Part shown: positions 44,899-54,822 of the stretch, piece after piece
Numbering within the stretch: position 1 is the stretch's first letter
How the letters are laid out: each line of letters begins with the position of its first letter
From: Algibacter pacificus
GTDB taxonomy: Bacteria; Bacteroidota; Bacteroidia; Flavobacteriales; Flavobacteriaceae
Assembly (NCBI RefSeq): GCF_008033385.1
Contig: NZ_VOGY01000005.1
Location: 248,001-312,000, forward strand
Direction: 5' to 3'
Length of the DNA: 64,000 bases
The notes under the pieces: generated by a model
Databases searched by the model: none
What the model was told of the DNA's origin: nothing
What the model saw: only the letters and a program-made list of their open reading frames with translations
Translations under genes and position numbers: made by a program

Positions 44899-45519
44899 TT
44901 ATTCTCTTTTTGAAATTTCGTCACGAATATGGGCTGCCTTTTCGTAATCTTCATTGGAAACGGCTTCATCTAATAAACTATGAAGTTCTTCTAATGATTT
45001 TGTTTTAAAGCTCTCACCCGGTTCTTCTTGAGTTTCTAGGTCATTTGATACCAATTCGTCCATTAAAATATGGTCTTCGGTATCTTCGTCTTCTTTTTTA
45101 GGATTTACTTTTAAGTAAATACCGGCTTTATCAAGAATATTTTTAAACGTAAAAATAGGCGCTTGAAAACGTAGTGCTAAAGCAATAGCATCGCTGGTTC
45201 TAGCGTCTATAATTTCTTCAATTTTATCGCGTTCGCAAATTAAGCTTGAGTAGAATACACCATCTACCAACTTATGAATAATCACTTGTTTTACAATAAT
45301 ATCGAAACGATCGGCGAAATTTTTAAATAAATCGTGGGTTAAAGGTCTTGGTGGACTAATTTCTTTCTCTAAAGCAATGGCAATAGATTGTGCCTCAAAG
45401 GCTCCAATAACTATGGGGAGTTTACGGTCGCCATCCACTTCGTTTAAAATTAATGCATAAGCACCGTTTTGGGTTTGGCTATAGGAAATTCCTTTAATGT
45501 TTAATCTTACTAAACTCAT
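44899..45519 (-). CDS. Bifunctional nuclease family protein (DUF151) with UVR motif
   Basis: A 206-residue protein. Residues 1-135 form the BFN/DUF151 domain (LPIVIGAFEAQSIAIALE, RPLTHDLFKNFADRF, DARTSDAIALALRFQAPIF), which in plants and some bacteria has combined RNase/DNase activity. Residues 165-206 contain a UvrB/UvrC-type motif (LDEAVSNEDYEKAAHIRDEI). Cytosolic. It precedes the nucleoside transporter gene by 16 bases and is likely in its operon. Confidence 0.9.
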   Translation of the reverse strand: MSLVRLNIKGISYSQTQNGAYALILNEVDGDRKLPIVIGAFEAQSIAIALEKEISPPRPLTHDLFKNFADRFDIIVKQVIIHKLVDGVFYSSLICERDKIEEIIDARTSDAIALALRFQAPIFTFKNILDKAGIYLKVNPKKEDEDTEDHILMDELVSNDLETQEEPGESFKTKSLEELHSLLDEAVSNEDYEKAAHIRDEISKRE

Positions 45520-45630
45520 AATTAATAAAAACGCAAAGAACTGTTTAAATTAGGACTTTACCAACTCGATGATGGGTAAATTCTAATTTAATCAGTTCTA
45601 AATGAGAATTACAATTTATAAAAAAATAAT

Positions 45631-46590
45631 TTATTGTTGCGATTTAAAAGCTTTTAATTTTTCAATGAGTTCTGGAACCACTTGAAAAGCATCGCCCACA
45701 ACGCCGTAATCGGCTGCTTTAAAAAACGGAGCTTCGGGATCTGTGTTAATAACCACTTTTACTTTAGAGGCATTAATACCTGCTAAATGTTGTATGGCAC
45801 CAGAAATCCCAATAGCAATGTATAAGTTGGAAGCAACGGGTTTTCCTGTTTGCCCAACGTGTTCTGCATGTGGTCTCCATCCTAAATCGGATACGGGTTT
45901 CGAGCAAGCGGTTGCCGCTCCTAAAACTTCGGCTAATTCTTCAATCATGCCCCAGTTTTCAGGACCTTTTAGTCCACGACCACCAGAAACTACTATTTCA
46001 GCATCTGCTATAGTTACTTTGTCTGTTGCTTTATCTACAGATTCAACGTTTATTGATGACTCTAGAATAGTTGGCGCAAAATCTTCCGCGGAAGCGCTAC
46101 TACTATTTTCTACTAAACCGTAAGCGTTATTAGAAACTCCAATAATTTTTACTTCGGTATTTATTTGAATATTTTCGAAGGCTTTATTTGTAAAAGCAGG
46201 ACGTTTAACTGTAAATGGACTTGTATTTGATGGTACAGCAACCACATTAGAGGCGTAACCAGCGTTTAATTCCACCGCTAAAAGTGGGGCTAAATACTTA
46301 CTGTCGGCACTAGAACTTACAATAATTACTTTGGCACTTTCATTTTCTGCCGCTTGTTTAATAACGTTAGCATAAGTACTAGCGCTAAATTTTTCTAACT
46401 GTGTGTTGCTAATATTTAACACTTTATCTACCCCGTAATTTCCTAAGGTTGAAGTGTTGGCAACGTTTATACTTACAGCCGTAACTGTTGTGCCTAATTG
46501 ATCGGCAACCGCTTTGGCGTAAGAAGCAACTTCTAAAGCTGCTTTTTTATAATGACCTTGTTCTGATTCTGTATATACTAAAACTGACAT
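45631..46590 (-). CDS. etfA: Electron transfer flavoprotein alpha subunit
   Basis: A 319-residue FAD-binding subunit of ETF, which collects electrons from acyl-CoA dehydrogenases and passes them to the respiratory chain. The C-terminal FAD domain is complete: VVSGGRGLKGPENWGMIEELA, DLGWRPHAEHVGQTGKPVAS, LYIAIGISGAIQHLAG and INTDPEAPFFKAADYGVVGD. A start at 46620 would add ten residues and overlap a hairpin; the ATG at 46590 (MSVLVYTESEQGHY) fits the family. etfB lies 105 bases upstream. Confidence 0.94.
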   Translation of the reverse strand: MSVLVYTESEQGHYKKAALEVASYAKAVADQLGTTVTAVSINVANTSTLGNYGVDKVLNISNTQLEKFSASTYANVIKQAAENESAKVIIVSSSADSKYLAPLLAVELNAGYASNVVAVPSNTSPFTVKRPAFTNKAFENIQINTEVKIIGVSNNAYGLVENSSSASAEDFAPTILESSINVESVDKATDKVTIADAEIVVSGGRGLKGPENWGMIEELAEVLGAATACSKPVSDLGWRPHAEHVGQTGKPVASNLYIAIGISGAIQHLAGINASKVKVVINTDPEAPFFKAADYGVVGDAFQVVPELIEKLKAFKSQQ

Positions 46591-46612
46591 AATATATTCT
46601 TTGTTTTTTGTT

Positions 46613-46702
46613 ATTCCCATGAAGATGAGAATTTTATTAATTTTCCGTTATCATCAAAATATCCTGAAATAAATTCAGGATGATTTAATCAGAGATTAAA
46701 TC
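46613..46702 (-). repeat. Three tandem palindromes between etfB and etfA
   Basis: ATTCCCAT-GAAG-ATGAGAAT (46613-46632; fully paired with one G-U on the minus RNA), ATCCTGAA-ATAAA-TTCAGGAT (46661-46681) and GATTTAATC-AGA-GATTAAATC (46682-46702, covering the etfB stop). The first two look like the intergenic palindromic repeats common in Flavobacteriaceae. They could set differential mRNA stability. Confidence 0.6.
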
Positions 46703-47442
46703 ACCTTAGCTTCGTTATGAAGTAAGTTAATTAACTCGTCTAAATTATCTGGAGATACTAAAGTAACGGAGCCTTTTGGTTCTGGTTTTTCAAAAGAAAC
46801 GGATTGTGTTTCTACTGAAGCTTCAATAGGCTCAACCACGGTTAATGGTTTTTTACGGGCCATCATAATTCCACGCATGTTAGGTATTCGTAAATCACTT
46901 TCTTCTACTAAGCCTTTTTGTCCGCCAATTACTAAAGGTAAGCTTGCAGAAATGGTTTCTTTTCCACCATCAATTTCTCTAACTGCGGTAGCCTTTGTAC
47001 CATCTATTTCTAGACCAATACAGCTATTTACAAAATTAGCATTGGTTAAACCCGCTAGCATTCCAGGAACCATACCGCCATTATAGTCTATAGATTCACG
47101 ACCTGCAATTACTAAATCGTAACCACCGTTATTAACAACATTAGCTAATTGTTTAGCCACGGAAAAAGCATCGGTAGCCACGGTATTTACACGTATGGCT
47201 GCATCGGCACCAATAGCTAATGCTTTACGTAAAGTGGGTTCTGTTTCTGGACCACCAACATTTACAACATCTACACTTGCGCCTTGTTTTTCCTTAAACC
47301 ACATGGCACGTGTTAATCCAAATTCATCGTAAGGATTTATTACAAATTGAACGCCGTTGGTGTCGAATTTCGTATGATCTTCTGTGAAATTAATTTTGGA
47401 TGTGGTGTCTGGAACATGACTAATACACACTAATATTTTCAT
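46696..47442 (-). CDS. etfB: Electron transfer flavoprotein beta subunit
   Basis: A 248-residue subunit that binds AMP and carries electrons with EtfA. Family parts: MKILVCISHVPDTTSKINF, NPYDEFGLTRAMWFKE, GRESIDYNGGMVPGMLAGL and LRIPNMRGIMMARKKPLTVVEP. Its promoter region upstream holds a perfect palindrome TATGCATGCATA (47514-47525) and a TTCG-type -7 element on the minus strand (47482-47475), both weakly supported. Encoded before etfA, as usual. Confidence 0.94.
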   Translation of the reverse strand: MKILVCISHVPDTTSKINFTEDHTKFDTNGVQFVINPYDEFGLTRAMWFKEKQGASVDVVNVGGPETEPTLRKALAIGADAAIRVNTVATDAFSVAKQLANVVNNGGYDLVIAGRESIDYNGGMVPGMLAGLTNANFVNSCIGLEIDGTKATAVREIDGGKETISASLPLVIGGQKGLVEESDLRIPNMRGIMMARKKPLTVVEPIEASVETQSVSFEKPEPKGSVTLVSPDNLDELINLLHNEAKVI

Positions 47443-47736
47443 AATAATCGCTATTTAGTAAGAATATGTTTTTTCGAATTTACGAAGTTAATTATATTTT
47501 TCCAGAAAAATACTATGCATGCATAATAAATTTTTGTTTCATTTTAATTATTTGTTATAAAATGAGGTGGTTATAGTTTTAGAGATGCTTATTTGAAAAG
47601 GTTTTTTTTCTAATTTTTTAGTAAAAAAAGAGACTTACTGTGGGGATGTTTAAAATTAACCAAAATCAAAGTGAAAAAAACAATATTTTTCTCGTATAAA
47701 ATTTTTAATTTAGCAACCAGATTTAAAATAGACAGG

Positions 47737-48714
47737 ATGAAGACAATTCAATTTAGAGAAGCTATTTGTGAAGCCATGAGCGAAGAAATGCGTCGTGACG
47801 AAAGCATTTATTTAATGGGAGAAGAAGTAGCAGAATATAATGGTGCGTATAAAGCATCTAAAGGGATGCTAGATGAGTTTGGAGCAAAACGTGTTATTGA
47901 TACACCAATTGCAGAGCTTGGTTTTGCAGGTGTAGCTATTGGTTCTACTATGACGGGTAACCGACCAATTGTAGAATACATGACATTCAACTTCTCATTA
48001 GTTGGAATTGATCAAATTATAAACAATGCTGCAAAAATTAGGCAAATGTCTGGTGGGCAGTTTAATTGTCCTATTGTATTTCGTGGTCCAACAGGATCTG
48101 CAGGGCAGTTAGGAGCAACGCACTCACAAGCATTCGAAAACTGGTTTGCAAACACGCCAGGTTTAAAAGTGGTTGTACCATCTAATCCGTATGATGCAAA
48201 AGGACTTTTAAAAGCAGCGATTCGTGATGACGATCCCGTTATTTTTATGGAAAGTGAGCAAATGTATGGTGATAAAGGCGAAGTGCCAGAAGGAGAATAT
48301 ATTATTCCTTTAGGTGTTGCCGATATTAAACGTGAAGGTACCGATGTTACTATTGTATCTTTCGGTAAAATTATTAAAGAAGCATACAAAGCTGCAGATG
48401 AATTAGAAAAAGAAGGTATTTCTTGCGAAATTATCGATTTACGTACCGTTCGTCCAATGGATAGAAAAGCCATTCTAGAATCGGTTAAGAAAACAAATAG
48501 ATTGGTAATTTTAGAAGAAGCTTGGCCTTTTGGAAGTGTTGCTACCGAAATTACGTATTTAGTGCAAAGTGAAGCTTTCGACTATTTAGATGCGCCAATT
48601 GTTAAAATTAACACCGCCGATACACCTGCGCCTTATTCTCCTGTACTTTTAGAAGAATGGTTACCTAATAAAGACGAGGTTATTAAAGCTGTTAAAAAAG
48701 TTTTATACAAATAA
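47737..48714 (+). CDS. pdhB: Pyruvate dehydrogenase E1 component, beta subunit
   Basis: A 325-residue transketolase-C-type subunit: EEVAEYNGAYKASKGMLDEFG, IDTPIAELGFAGVAIG, FRGPTGSAGQLGATHSQAFE (with active-site histidine region) and the C-terminal EAWPFGSVATEI and ADTPAPYSPVLLEEWLP. With E1-alpha it decarboxylates pyruvate for acetyl-CoA. No alpha subunit is adjacent, which is common when E1-alpha and E2 are encoded elsewhere. The ATG at 47737 (MKTIQFREAICEAM) is chosen over an in-frame upstream start at 47671, whose 22 extra residues do not fit. Confidence 0.94.
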   Translation: MKTIQFREAICEAMSEEMRRDESIYLMGEEVAEYNGAYKASKGMLDEFGAKRVIDTPIAELGFAGVAIGSTMTGNRPIVEYMTFNFSLVGIDQIINNAAKIRQMSGGQFNCPIVFRGPTGSAGQLGATHSQAFENWFANTPGLKVVVPSNPYDAKGLLKAAIRDDDPVIFMESEQMYGDKGEVPEGEYIIPLGVADIKREGTDVTIVSFGKIIKEAYKAADELEKEGISCEIIDLRTVRPMDRKAILESVKKTNRLVILEEAWPFGSVATEITYLVQSEAFDYLDAPIVKINTADTPAPYSPVLLEEWLPNKDEVIKAVKKVLYK

Positions 48715-48734
48715 AACAACATAGTTTACGTTAT

Positions 48735-48770
48735 AAAAACTTCATTAACACTTGTTGATGAAGTTTTTTT
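48735..48770 (+). terminator. Intrinsic terminator of pdhB
   Basis: Stem of about 15 bases (AAAAACTTCATTAAC with GTTGATGAAGTTTTT, 48735-48749 with 48754-48768) followed by T. Confidence 0.8.
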
Positions 48771-48864
48771 GTATAATAAAATAACCAATTTGTTTTTTTT
48801 TGAAAGGAATACTGTAATAATTAGACTATGAATTCCTTTTTTTTAAACATGTTAAATACCCCGA

Positions 48865-51372
48865 ATGAAAATAAAATATATTATAATATTTTTCTTTTTT
48901 GGATTACTTTCAATTGGAGCGCAAACCAAAGTGAGCGGTTATATTTTTGATGAATATAAACAGCCTGTATCTTTTGCAAACGTTTTATTTAAAGGTTCTA
49001 CTCAAGGAACAATAACCGATGAAAACGGAAAATTCTATTTAGAATCCAGTGAAACCTGGAGTAACCTTATTGTTTCCTTTATAGGTTACGAAACCTTAGA
49101 TATTCCTTTAAGTAAAAAAGTGAATTACGATTTAAACTTTACTTTAATAGAAGAAGCTTCAGCTTTAGATCAAGTGTTAATTGTGTCTGGAAAGCAGTCT
49201 AAAAAAAATAATCCTGCCATAGATTTACTCCGAAAAATTTGGGAAAACAAGCGAAGCAACGGTTTAAAACAGTTCAAACAGTACAAATACGATAAATACG
49301 AAAAAGTAGAATTCGATATAAATACGATTGATAGCGCACTAATAAAAAGTAAATTATTTCGTGGTATGGAATTCGTTTTCAATCAAGTCGATACTTCTCG
49401 GGTTACAGGAAAAACATACTTGCCTATGTTTATTAACGAGGCAGTTTCTACCGTTTATGGCGATAATATTATAAAAAAAGAAAAAGAAGATTTAAAAGGA
49501 AATAAAAACTCTGGATTTAGTGATAATCAAATTATCATTGATTTTGTGGACGATTTATATAACGATTATAATGTGTATGATAATTACTTAAAATTCTTCG
49601 ATAAGAGTTTTGTAAGTCCACTCTCTAGAACAGGAATTAATACCTATAATTATGTGTTGTCCGATAGTTCGTTTATCGATAACAAATGGTGTTACAACAT
49701 CATTTATTATCCACGACGTAAAAATGAATTAACCTTTAAAGGCGATTTTTGGGTTGCCGATACTACATACGCTATAAAAGAAATTAACCTTCAAGCTTCC
49801 AAAAGTGCTAATATAAACTGGGTAAAAGATATTTATATAGAACAAGAATTTGAAGTTTTAAACGATTCGCTATTTTTAGTGAAGCGCGATTATATGATGA
49901 GTGATTTCTCATTCAGTAAAAAAGAAAAAGCACGTGGTATTTACGGAAAACGTACAACGCTGTACAACGATTATGTGTTTGATGTTGAAAAGGATAAAAA
50001 ATTCTACGACGTCGAGGTTTATAATTTTGATAAAGATGTCTATGATCGTGATGATGCGTTTTGGTCGGAAAACAGACTAGAAAGCTTAAATAAAGACGAG
50101 CAAGGGGTATACAAAATGCTGGATACTTTAAAAACGGTTAAAAAGTTTAAACGTTTGTATAATTTAGGAAGTATTTTGGCTTCCGGTTATATTGAATTTA
50201 ATGCGTTACCGCTAGATTATGGCCCTATATTTTCAACTTTTGGTTTTAATGATGTTGAAGGTTTACGCCTGCGTGCTGGAGGGAGAACTTATTTTGGAAA
50301 AAACGATTTATGGCGTTTAGAGGGTTTTATGGCTTATGGCTTTAAAGATGATAAATTTAAATACGGCATTTCGGGTAAATGGTTACTCGATAAAAAGAGT
50401 CGACTCATTATTTCGGGAGGAAACCGGCGTGATGTAGAGCAAATTGGCGCGAGTTTAACTACGAGTTCGGATGTGTTAGGACGAAGTTTAGCCTCGTCAT
50501 CGGTTGTTGGAACCAGTACAAATGATAAGCTAACATCTATTAATTTAACCAGTTTAGCTATTGAAGCTGAACCTTGGCGTAATGTCGTTTTTAGATTGGG
50601 CGGAAACTACCGTACTTTAGAATCGGCATCGCCTACCTTTAGTTTAGATTACAATACCCCCGACGGTGGCTTAGAATCGGAAATAAAACAATTTGAATCC
50701 TCGTTATCGGTATCGTATTTTCCGAAGCGTAAAATGACAGGTTTTGGGGTGGAACGCTTTCATGCCAATGATAATTATGCGAGTATATTTACTCAAATAA
50801 CACGTGGTGATAAAGGAATTCTTGGCGGTGATTTTAATTATACAAAACTTCAGTTTTCATACATTCAACCTTGGCAAATAGGTGCTTTTGGCCGTTTAAC
50901 AACAACCGTAGAAGCAGGAAAAACCCTTGGGGAAGTTCCATTAGGCCTATTGAGTGTTATTCCCGGAAATCAGTCCTATTTTTCAATATACAATACATTT
51001 TCTCAGCTTGATTTTTATGAGTTCGTTTCCGATACTTATACATCGGTGCATTTAGAACATAATTTTAACGGACGTCTTTTTTCTAGAATTCCGTTTTTAC
51101 GAAAGTTGAACTTGAGAGAAATAGTGAGTTTTCGTGGCGTTATAGGTGGTTTATCTGATGAAAATATCGCATTAAGCAATACAGGGTTGCCAAACAGTAT
51201 CACGTTAATTGCGCCTAATAAAAAGCCGTATTACGAATATGGTTTTGGTATTGGTAATATTTTTAAAGTATTTAGAATCGATTTTAATTTTAGAGGCAAT
51301 TATTTAAATGAAACCAACTATCCAGATGCTAGAAAGTTTGGGGTTACCGGTGGGTTTGGATTTAATTTTTAA
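48865..51372 (+). CDS. DUF5686 outer-membrane protein with CarboxypepD-regulatory-like domain
   Basis: An 835-residue exported protein. Signal peptide 1-20 (IFFFFGLLSIGAQ), then a carboxypeptidase-regulatory-like beta-sandwich (about 22-105, KVSGYIFDEYKQPVSFANVLFKGST with the ITDENGKFYL turn) as in TonB-dependent receptors, followed by the long DUF5686 region and beta strands to the end (GFGFNF), which suggests a beta-barrel. No TonB plug is present. Conserved in Bacteroidetes; function unknown. Single gene. Confidence 0.88.
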   Translation: MKIKYIIIFFFFGLLSIGAQTKVSGYIFDEYKQPVSFANVLFKGSTQGTITDENGKFYLESSETWSNLIVSFIGYETLDIPLSKKVNYDLNFTLIEEASALDQVLIVSGKQSKKNNPAIDLLRKIWENKRSNGLKQFKQYKYDKYEKVEFDINTIDSALIKSKLFRGMEFVFNQVDTSRVTGKTYLPMFINEAVSTVYGDNIIKKEKEDLKGNKNSGFSDNQIIIDFVDDLYNDYNVYDNYLKFFDKSFVSPLSRTGINTYNYVLSDSSFIDNKWCYNIIYYPRRKNELTFKGDFWVADTTYAIKEINLQASKSANINWVKDIYIEQEFEVLNDSLFLVKRDYMMSDFSFSKKEKARGIYGKRTTLYNDYVFDVEKDKKFYDVEVYNFDKDVYDRDDAFWSENRLESLNKDEQGVYKMLDTLKTVKKFKRLYNLGSILASGYIEFNALPLDYGPIFSTFGFNDVEGLRLRAGGRTYFGKNDLWRLEGFMAYGFKDDKFKYGISGKWLLDKKSRLIISGGNRRDVEQIGASLTTSSDVLGRSLASSSVVGTSTNDKLTSINLTSLAIEAEPWRNVVFRLGGNYRTLESASPTFSLDYNTPDGGLESEIKQFESSLSVSYFPKRKMTGFGVERFHANDNYASIFTQITRGDKGILGGDFNYTKLQFSYIQPWQIGAFGRLTTTVEAGKTLGEVPLGLLSVIPGNQSYFSIYNTFSQLDFYEFVSDTYTSVHLEHNFNGRLFSRIPFLRKLNLREIVSFRGVIGGLSDENIALSNTGLPNSITLIAPNKKPYYEYGFGIGNIFKVFRIDFNFRGNYLNETNYPDARKFGVTGGFGFNF

Positions 51373-51602
51373 GGAAATTATAATTTATTTTAAAGAACCA
51401 ATTGGGAAAATTATTGTTGTAAAAAGACTATTTTTTATAAAAACTAGATGTAACATTTTTATTGAATTTTGGTAATAATTAATGTTTATTTTTGCTAAAA
51501 AAATATAATAAAATTAGAGTAATATGTATTTTTAGTAACATGTAAAGATGTAATGAAGTAGATGTAATGCTTTTTGTTAAGTTTAAAACGCGTGTTTTTA
51601 TC

Positions 51603-51633
51603 TTGTTTACTCTTTGTGTGTTCAGTACATTTG
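51603..51633 (+). promoter_or_regulatory. Promoter TTG-N20-TACATTTG for ppa
   Basis: TTG (51603-51605), 20 bases, TACATTTG (51626-51633), about 60 bases before the ppa ATG. In the rest of the 320-base gap after the DUF5686 gene I see no gene. Confidence 0.6.
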
Positions 51634-51693
51634 CAATCTAATTTTAAGTAATTAAATTCTTTCCGATTGGAGGGATATAAAATAAGATTTAAT

Positions 51694-52221
51694 ATGAGTG
51701 ATGAAAAAGCTTTAACTTTTGATGTTTTAATTGAAATACCTAAAGGAAGTAGAAATAAGTATGAGTACGATTTTACATTGCATAAAATCCGTTTCGATCG
51801 TATGTTATTTTCTTCTATGATGTACCCTGGAGATTATGGATTTATTCCAGAAACTTTAGCTTTAGATAAAGACCCTTTAGATGTTTTAGTTTTAGGTCAT
51901 CAACCTACCTACCCTATGGTTGTAATGGAAGTGCGCCCAATAGGTGTGTTTTATATGACGGATGAAAAAGGGCCAGATGAAAAAATTATCTGTGTACCAG
52001 TTTCCGATCCTATTTGGAGTAATAAAGCAGATATTGCCGATTTAAATCCACACCGTTTAAAAGAAATTGAGCACTTTTTCCAAGTTTATAAAGATTTAGA
52101 AAAGAAAAAAGTTGATACTGGTGGTTGGGGTAATGCCCAGGAAGCAATTAATATTTACCACGAATGTGTAGAACGTTATGAAAATAGCGAACACAAGAAA
52201 AAACGCACTTTTACTATTTAA
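51694..52221 (+). CDS. ppa: Soluble inorganic pyrophosphatase
   Basis: A 175-residue family I pyrophosphatase: IEIPKGSRNKYEYD (substrate lysine/arginine), the metal-binding aspartates in GDYGFIPETLALDKDPLDVLVL, and a C-terminal KVDTGGWGNAQEA. It hydrolyses PPi in the cytosol. A frame to a TTG at 51667 would add nine residues; the ATG at 51694 fits the family better. The membrane pyrophosphatase gene follows after a terminator, so two PPi-hydrolysing systems are neighbours. Confidence 0.94.
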   Translation: MSDEKALTFDVLIEIPKGSRNKYEYDFTLHKIRFDRMLFSSMMYPGDYGFIPETLALDKDPLDVLVLGHQPTYPMVVMEVRPIGVFYMTDEKGPDEKIICVPVSDPIWSNKADIADLNPHRLKEIEHFFQVYKDLEKKKVDTGGWGNAQEAINIYHECVERYENSEHKKKRTFTI

Positions 52222-52254
52222 TTAGTAAATTCTTAAAATTTCAAAATATAAATG

Positions 52255-52284
52255 AACCATCTTTAATTAAAGATGGTTTTTTTT
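52255..52284 (+). terminator. Intrinsic terminator of ppa
   Basis: Perfect stem AACCATCTTT-AATT-AAAGATGGTT (52255-52278) followed by T to 52284. Confidence 0.92.
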
Positions 52285-52346
52285 ATCATTTTAATTTCAT
52301 ATTTTTAGCTTAGTAAATAGTAATTAACTTAACTCAGCCAAGATAT

Positions 52347-54752
52347 ATGGAATTAATAGTGAAATTTTTACCTCTTTTTGGGGTATTAGCATTAGTGTTC
52401 GTTTTTATAAAAAATGTTTGGGTGTCTAAACAAGATGTTGGAGGCCCTAAAATGGCTCGAATTGCCAAGAATATTTCGGCAGGTGCTATGGCTTTCTTAA
52501 AAGCAGAATATAAAGTTTTAGCCGTATTTGTAGCCGCGGTAACCGTGTTGTTATATTTTAAAGGAAGTAATGAGACTGGGTCTAACGGTATGGTTGCTGT
52601 ATCTTTTATTGTAGGAGCTATTTGCTCAGCTTTAGCTGGATTTATTGGAATGAAAGTGGCTACTAAAGCTAACGTAAGAACCACGCAAGCAGCACGAAAA
52701 TCTTTAGGAAGTGCTTTGGAAGTTGCCTTTGCCGGAGGAGCAGTAATGGGGCTTGGCGTTGTTGGTTTAGGTGTCTTAGGGCTTAGTGGCTTATTTATGA
52801 TATATAGTGGGCAAGGTTGGGAGTTAGGAGAAATTCTTAATGTGCTTTCAGGCTTTTCTCTAGGAGCATCGTCTATTGCTTTATTTGCGCGTGTTGGTGG
52901 TGGAATTTATACTAAAGCCGCCGATGTTGGTGCCGATTTAGTAGGGAAGGTTGAAGCTGGAATTCCTGAAGATCATCCACTCAATCCTGCAACCATTGCA
53001 GATAATGTTGGTGATAATGTTGGGGATGTTGCCGGTATGGGAGCCGATTTATTTGAGTCCTACGTTGGTTCCATTATAGGTACCATGGTTTTAGGTGCTA
53101 TTTATGCTACTTTGCCAGAATTTCAAGATACTTTTGATGGTTTAGGAGCCGTGTATTTACCATTAGTACTTGCTGCGGTGGGTATTGTAATGTCTATTTT
53201 AGGTACCTTTTTTGTACGTGTAAAAGACGGCGGTAATCCGCAAACGGCTTTAAACATAGGAGAGTTTGGTTCAGCCGGTTTAATGCTAATTGCTTCTTAT
53301 TTTATAATTAACCAAATGTTACCCGAGTCTTGGGTAGATGCAGGAATAACCTATACGTCTATGGGTGTATTTTGGGCTACTATTGCTGGTTTAGTTGCCG
53401 GTTTAGCCGTTGGAAAAGTAACAGAGTTTTATACGGCCACAGGTAAAAAACCAGTAATGTCCATTGTAAAACAATCGGAAACAGGAGCTGCAACCAATAT
53501 TATAGCAGGTTTAGGTGTGGGTATGATGAGTACGGCTATACCTATTTTATTAATTGCAGCGGCTATTATCGTATCGCATCATTTTGCAGGTTTATATGGT
53601 ATTGCCATTGCTGCCGTTGGTATGTTGGCAAATACAGGCATTCAGTTAGCAGTAGATGCTTATGGTCCAATTTGCGATAATGCCGGTGGTATTGCTGAAA
53701 TGGCAGAGTTGCCTAGTGAAGTTCGTGAACGTACCGATAAATTAGATGCTGTTGGTAATACTACCGCAGCCATAGGGAAAGGTTTTGCCATTGCTTCAGC
53801 GGCTTTAACCGCTTTAGCTTTATTTGCCGCTTTTATGAAAACTGCCCATGTAACCGCTATTGATGTGTCTAGACCAGATATTATGGCCGGATTATTAATA
53901 GGAGGGATGTTGCCTTTTGTGTTTTCTGCATTATCTATGAATGCGGTGGGACGCGCAGCAATGGCCATGATTGAAGAGGTGCGTCGACAGTTTAGAGATA
54001 TTCCGGAGCTTAAAGCGGCGTTGGGTGTGATGCGAAAATACGATTCGGATATGTCTAAAGCCTCTGAAGCTGACCGTGCTATTTTTGATGCTGCCGATGG
54101 TGTTGCCGATTATGGAAAATGTATCGATATTTCTACCAAAGCTTCTATTCGAGAAATGGTATTGCCGGGCTTATTAGCCATTGCCGTTCCTGTAATTGTA
54201 GGTTTTGGAGGGATTTGGTTTGGTGTAGGAGGGCCTGAAATGTTAGGAGGGTTATTGGCAGGCGTAACGACTTGTGGTGTCCTTATGGCTATTTTTCAGT
54301 CTAATGCTGGTGGTGCTTGGGATAATGCTAAAAAAACGATAGAAGAGGATGGAAGAAAAGGAACCGATGTGCATAAAGCAGCGGTTGTTGGTGATACTGT
54401 TGGAGACCCGTTTAAAGATACTTCGGGGCCGTCGTTAAATATATTATTAAAATTAATGTCGGTTGTGGCTTTAGTTATTGCACCAAGTATTATGATGCCG
54501 GATAATAACGTTACTGCTTATGTTAAGGCTTCCGATGAAGTTGAGCAGGTTAATGTTAAAAAAGAAGTAAATATTGAAATGCACCAAAATAATGATGGAA
54601 CAGTAAAGGCAGTCGTAAAAACCGTGAGTACAAAAAATGGAGAAGTAACAACGACTTATGAAAATTTTGAAGGTACAGAAGCCGAGGTTCGAGCAAGTCT
54701 TACAGATTTAAATAATGATACTAATATTATCAAAGAAGAGGTTGTAAATTAA
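52347..54752 (+). CDS. hppA: Membrane-bound ion-pumping pyrophosphatase
   Basis: An 801-residue integral membrane protein with about 16 helices that couples PPi hydrolysis to Na+ and/or H+ export. The catalytic region [19 protein letters not shown] and [19 protein letters not shown], and the second set near [19 protein letters not shown], are intact. [18 protein letters not shown] has alanine where K+-independent enzymes have lysine, indicating the K+-dependent class. An extra hydrophilic tail of about 80 residues (after [11 protein letters not shown]) rich in V, K, T and E is unusual. It lies 125 bases after ppa under separate control. Confidence 0.95.
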   Translation: MELIVKFLPLFGVLALVFVFIKNVWVSKQDVGGPKMARIAKNISAGAMAFLKAEYKVLAVFVAAVTVLLYFKGSNETGSNGMVAVSFIVGAICSALAGFIGMKVATKANVRTTQAARKSLGSALEVAFAGGAVMGLGVVGLGVLGLSGLFMIYSGQGWELGEILNVLSGFSLGASSIALFARVGGGIYTKAADVGADLVGKVEAGIPEDHPLNPATIADNVGDNVGDVAGMGADLFESYVGSIIGTMVLGAIYATLPEFQDTFDGLGAVYLPLVLAAVGIVMSILGTFFVRVKDGGNPQTALNIGEFGSAGLMLIASYFIINQMLPESWVDAGITYTSMGVFWATIAGLVAGLAVGKVTEFYTATGKKPVMSIVKQSETGAATNIIAGLGVGMMSTAIPILLIAAAIIVSHHFAGLYGIAIAAVGMLANTGIQLAVDAYGPICDNAGGIAEMAELPSEVRERTDKLDAVGNTTAAIGKGFAIASAALTALALFAAFMKTAHVTAIDVSRPDIMAGLLIGGMLPFVFSALSMNAVGRAAMAMIEEVRRQFRDIPELKAALGVMRKYDSDMSKASEADRAIFDAADGVADYGKCIDISTKASIREMVLPGLLAIAVPVIVGFGGIWFGVGGPEMLGGLLAGVTTCGVLMAIFQSNAGGAWDNAKKTIEEDGRKGTDVHKAAVVGDTVGDPFKDTSGPSLNILLKLMSVVALVIAPSIMMPDNNVTAYVKASDEVEQVNVKKEVNIEMHQNNDGTVKAVVKTVSTKNGEVTTTYENFEGTEAEVRASLTDLNNDTNIIKEEVVN

Positions 54753-54780
54753 TAAGACTTCTTTTTTTAGTAATTTTGAA

Positions 54781-54805
54781 AAACCACGTAAAAACGTGGT
54801 TTTTT
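54781..54805 (+). terminator. Intrinsic terminator of hppA
   Basis: Perfect stem AAACCACGT-AAAA-ACGTGGTTT (54781-54802) then T run. It overlaps a GTG that could be read as an early start of the next gene, which argues against that start. Confidence 0.9.
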
Positions 54806-54822
54806 GTATTTTTAAAATCTAT

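Noticed and set aside
47671-47736. 22-residue extension of PdhB
   Set aside because: The extra residues do not fit the family; MKTIQFREAI at 47737 does.
54796-54822. GTG start for the App1-like protein
   Set aside because: This start lies in the hppA terminator hairpin; the ATG at 54823 is better.
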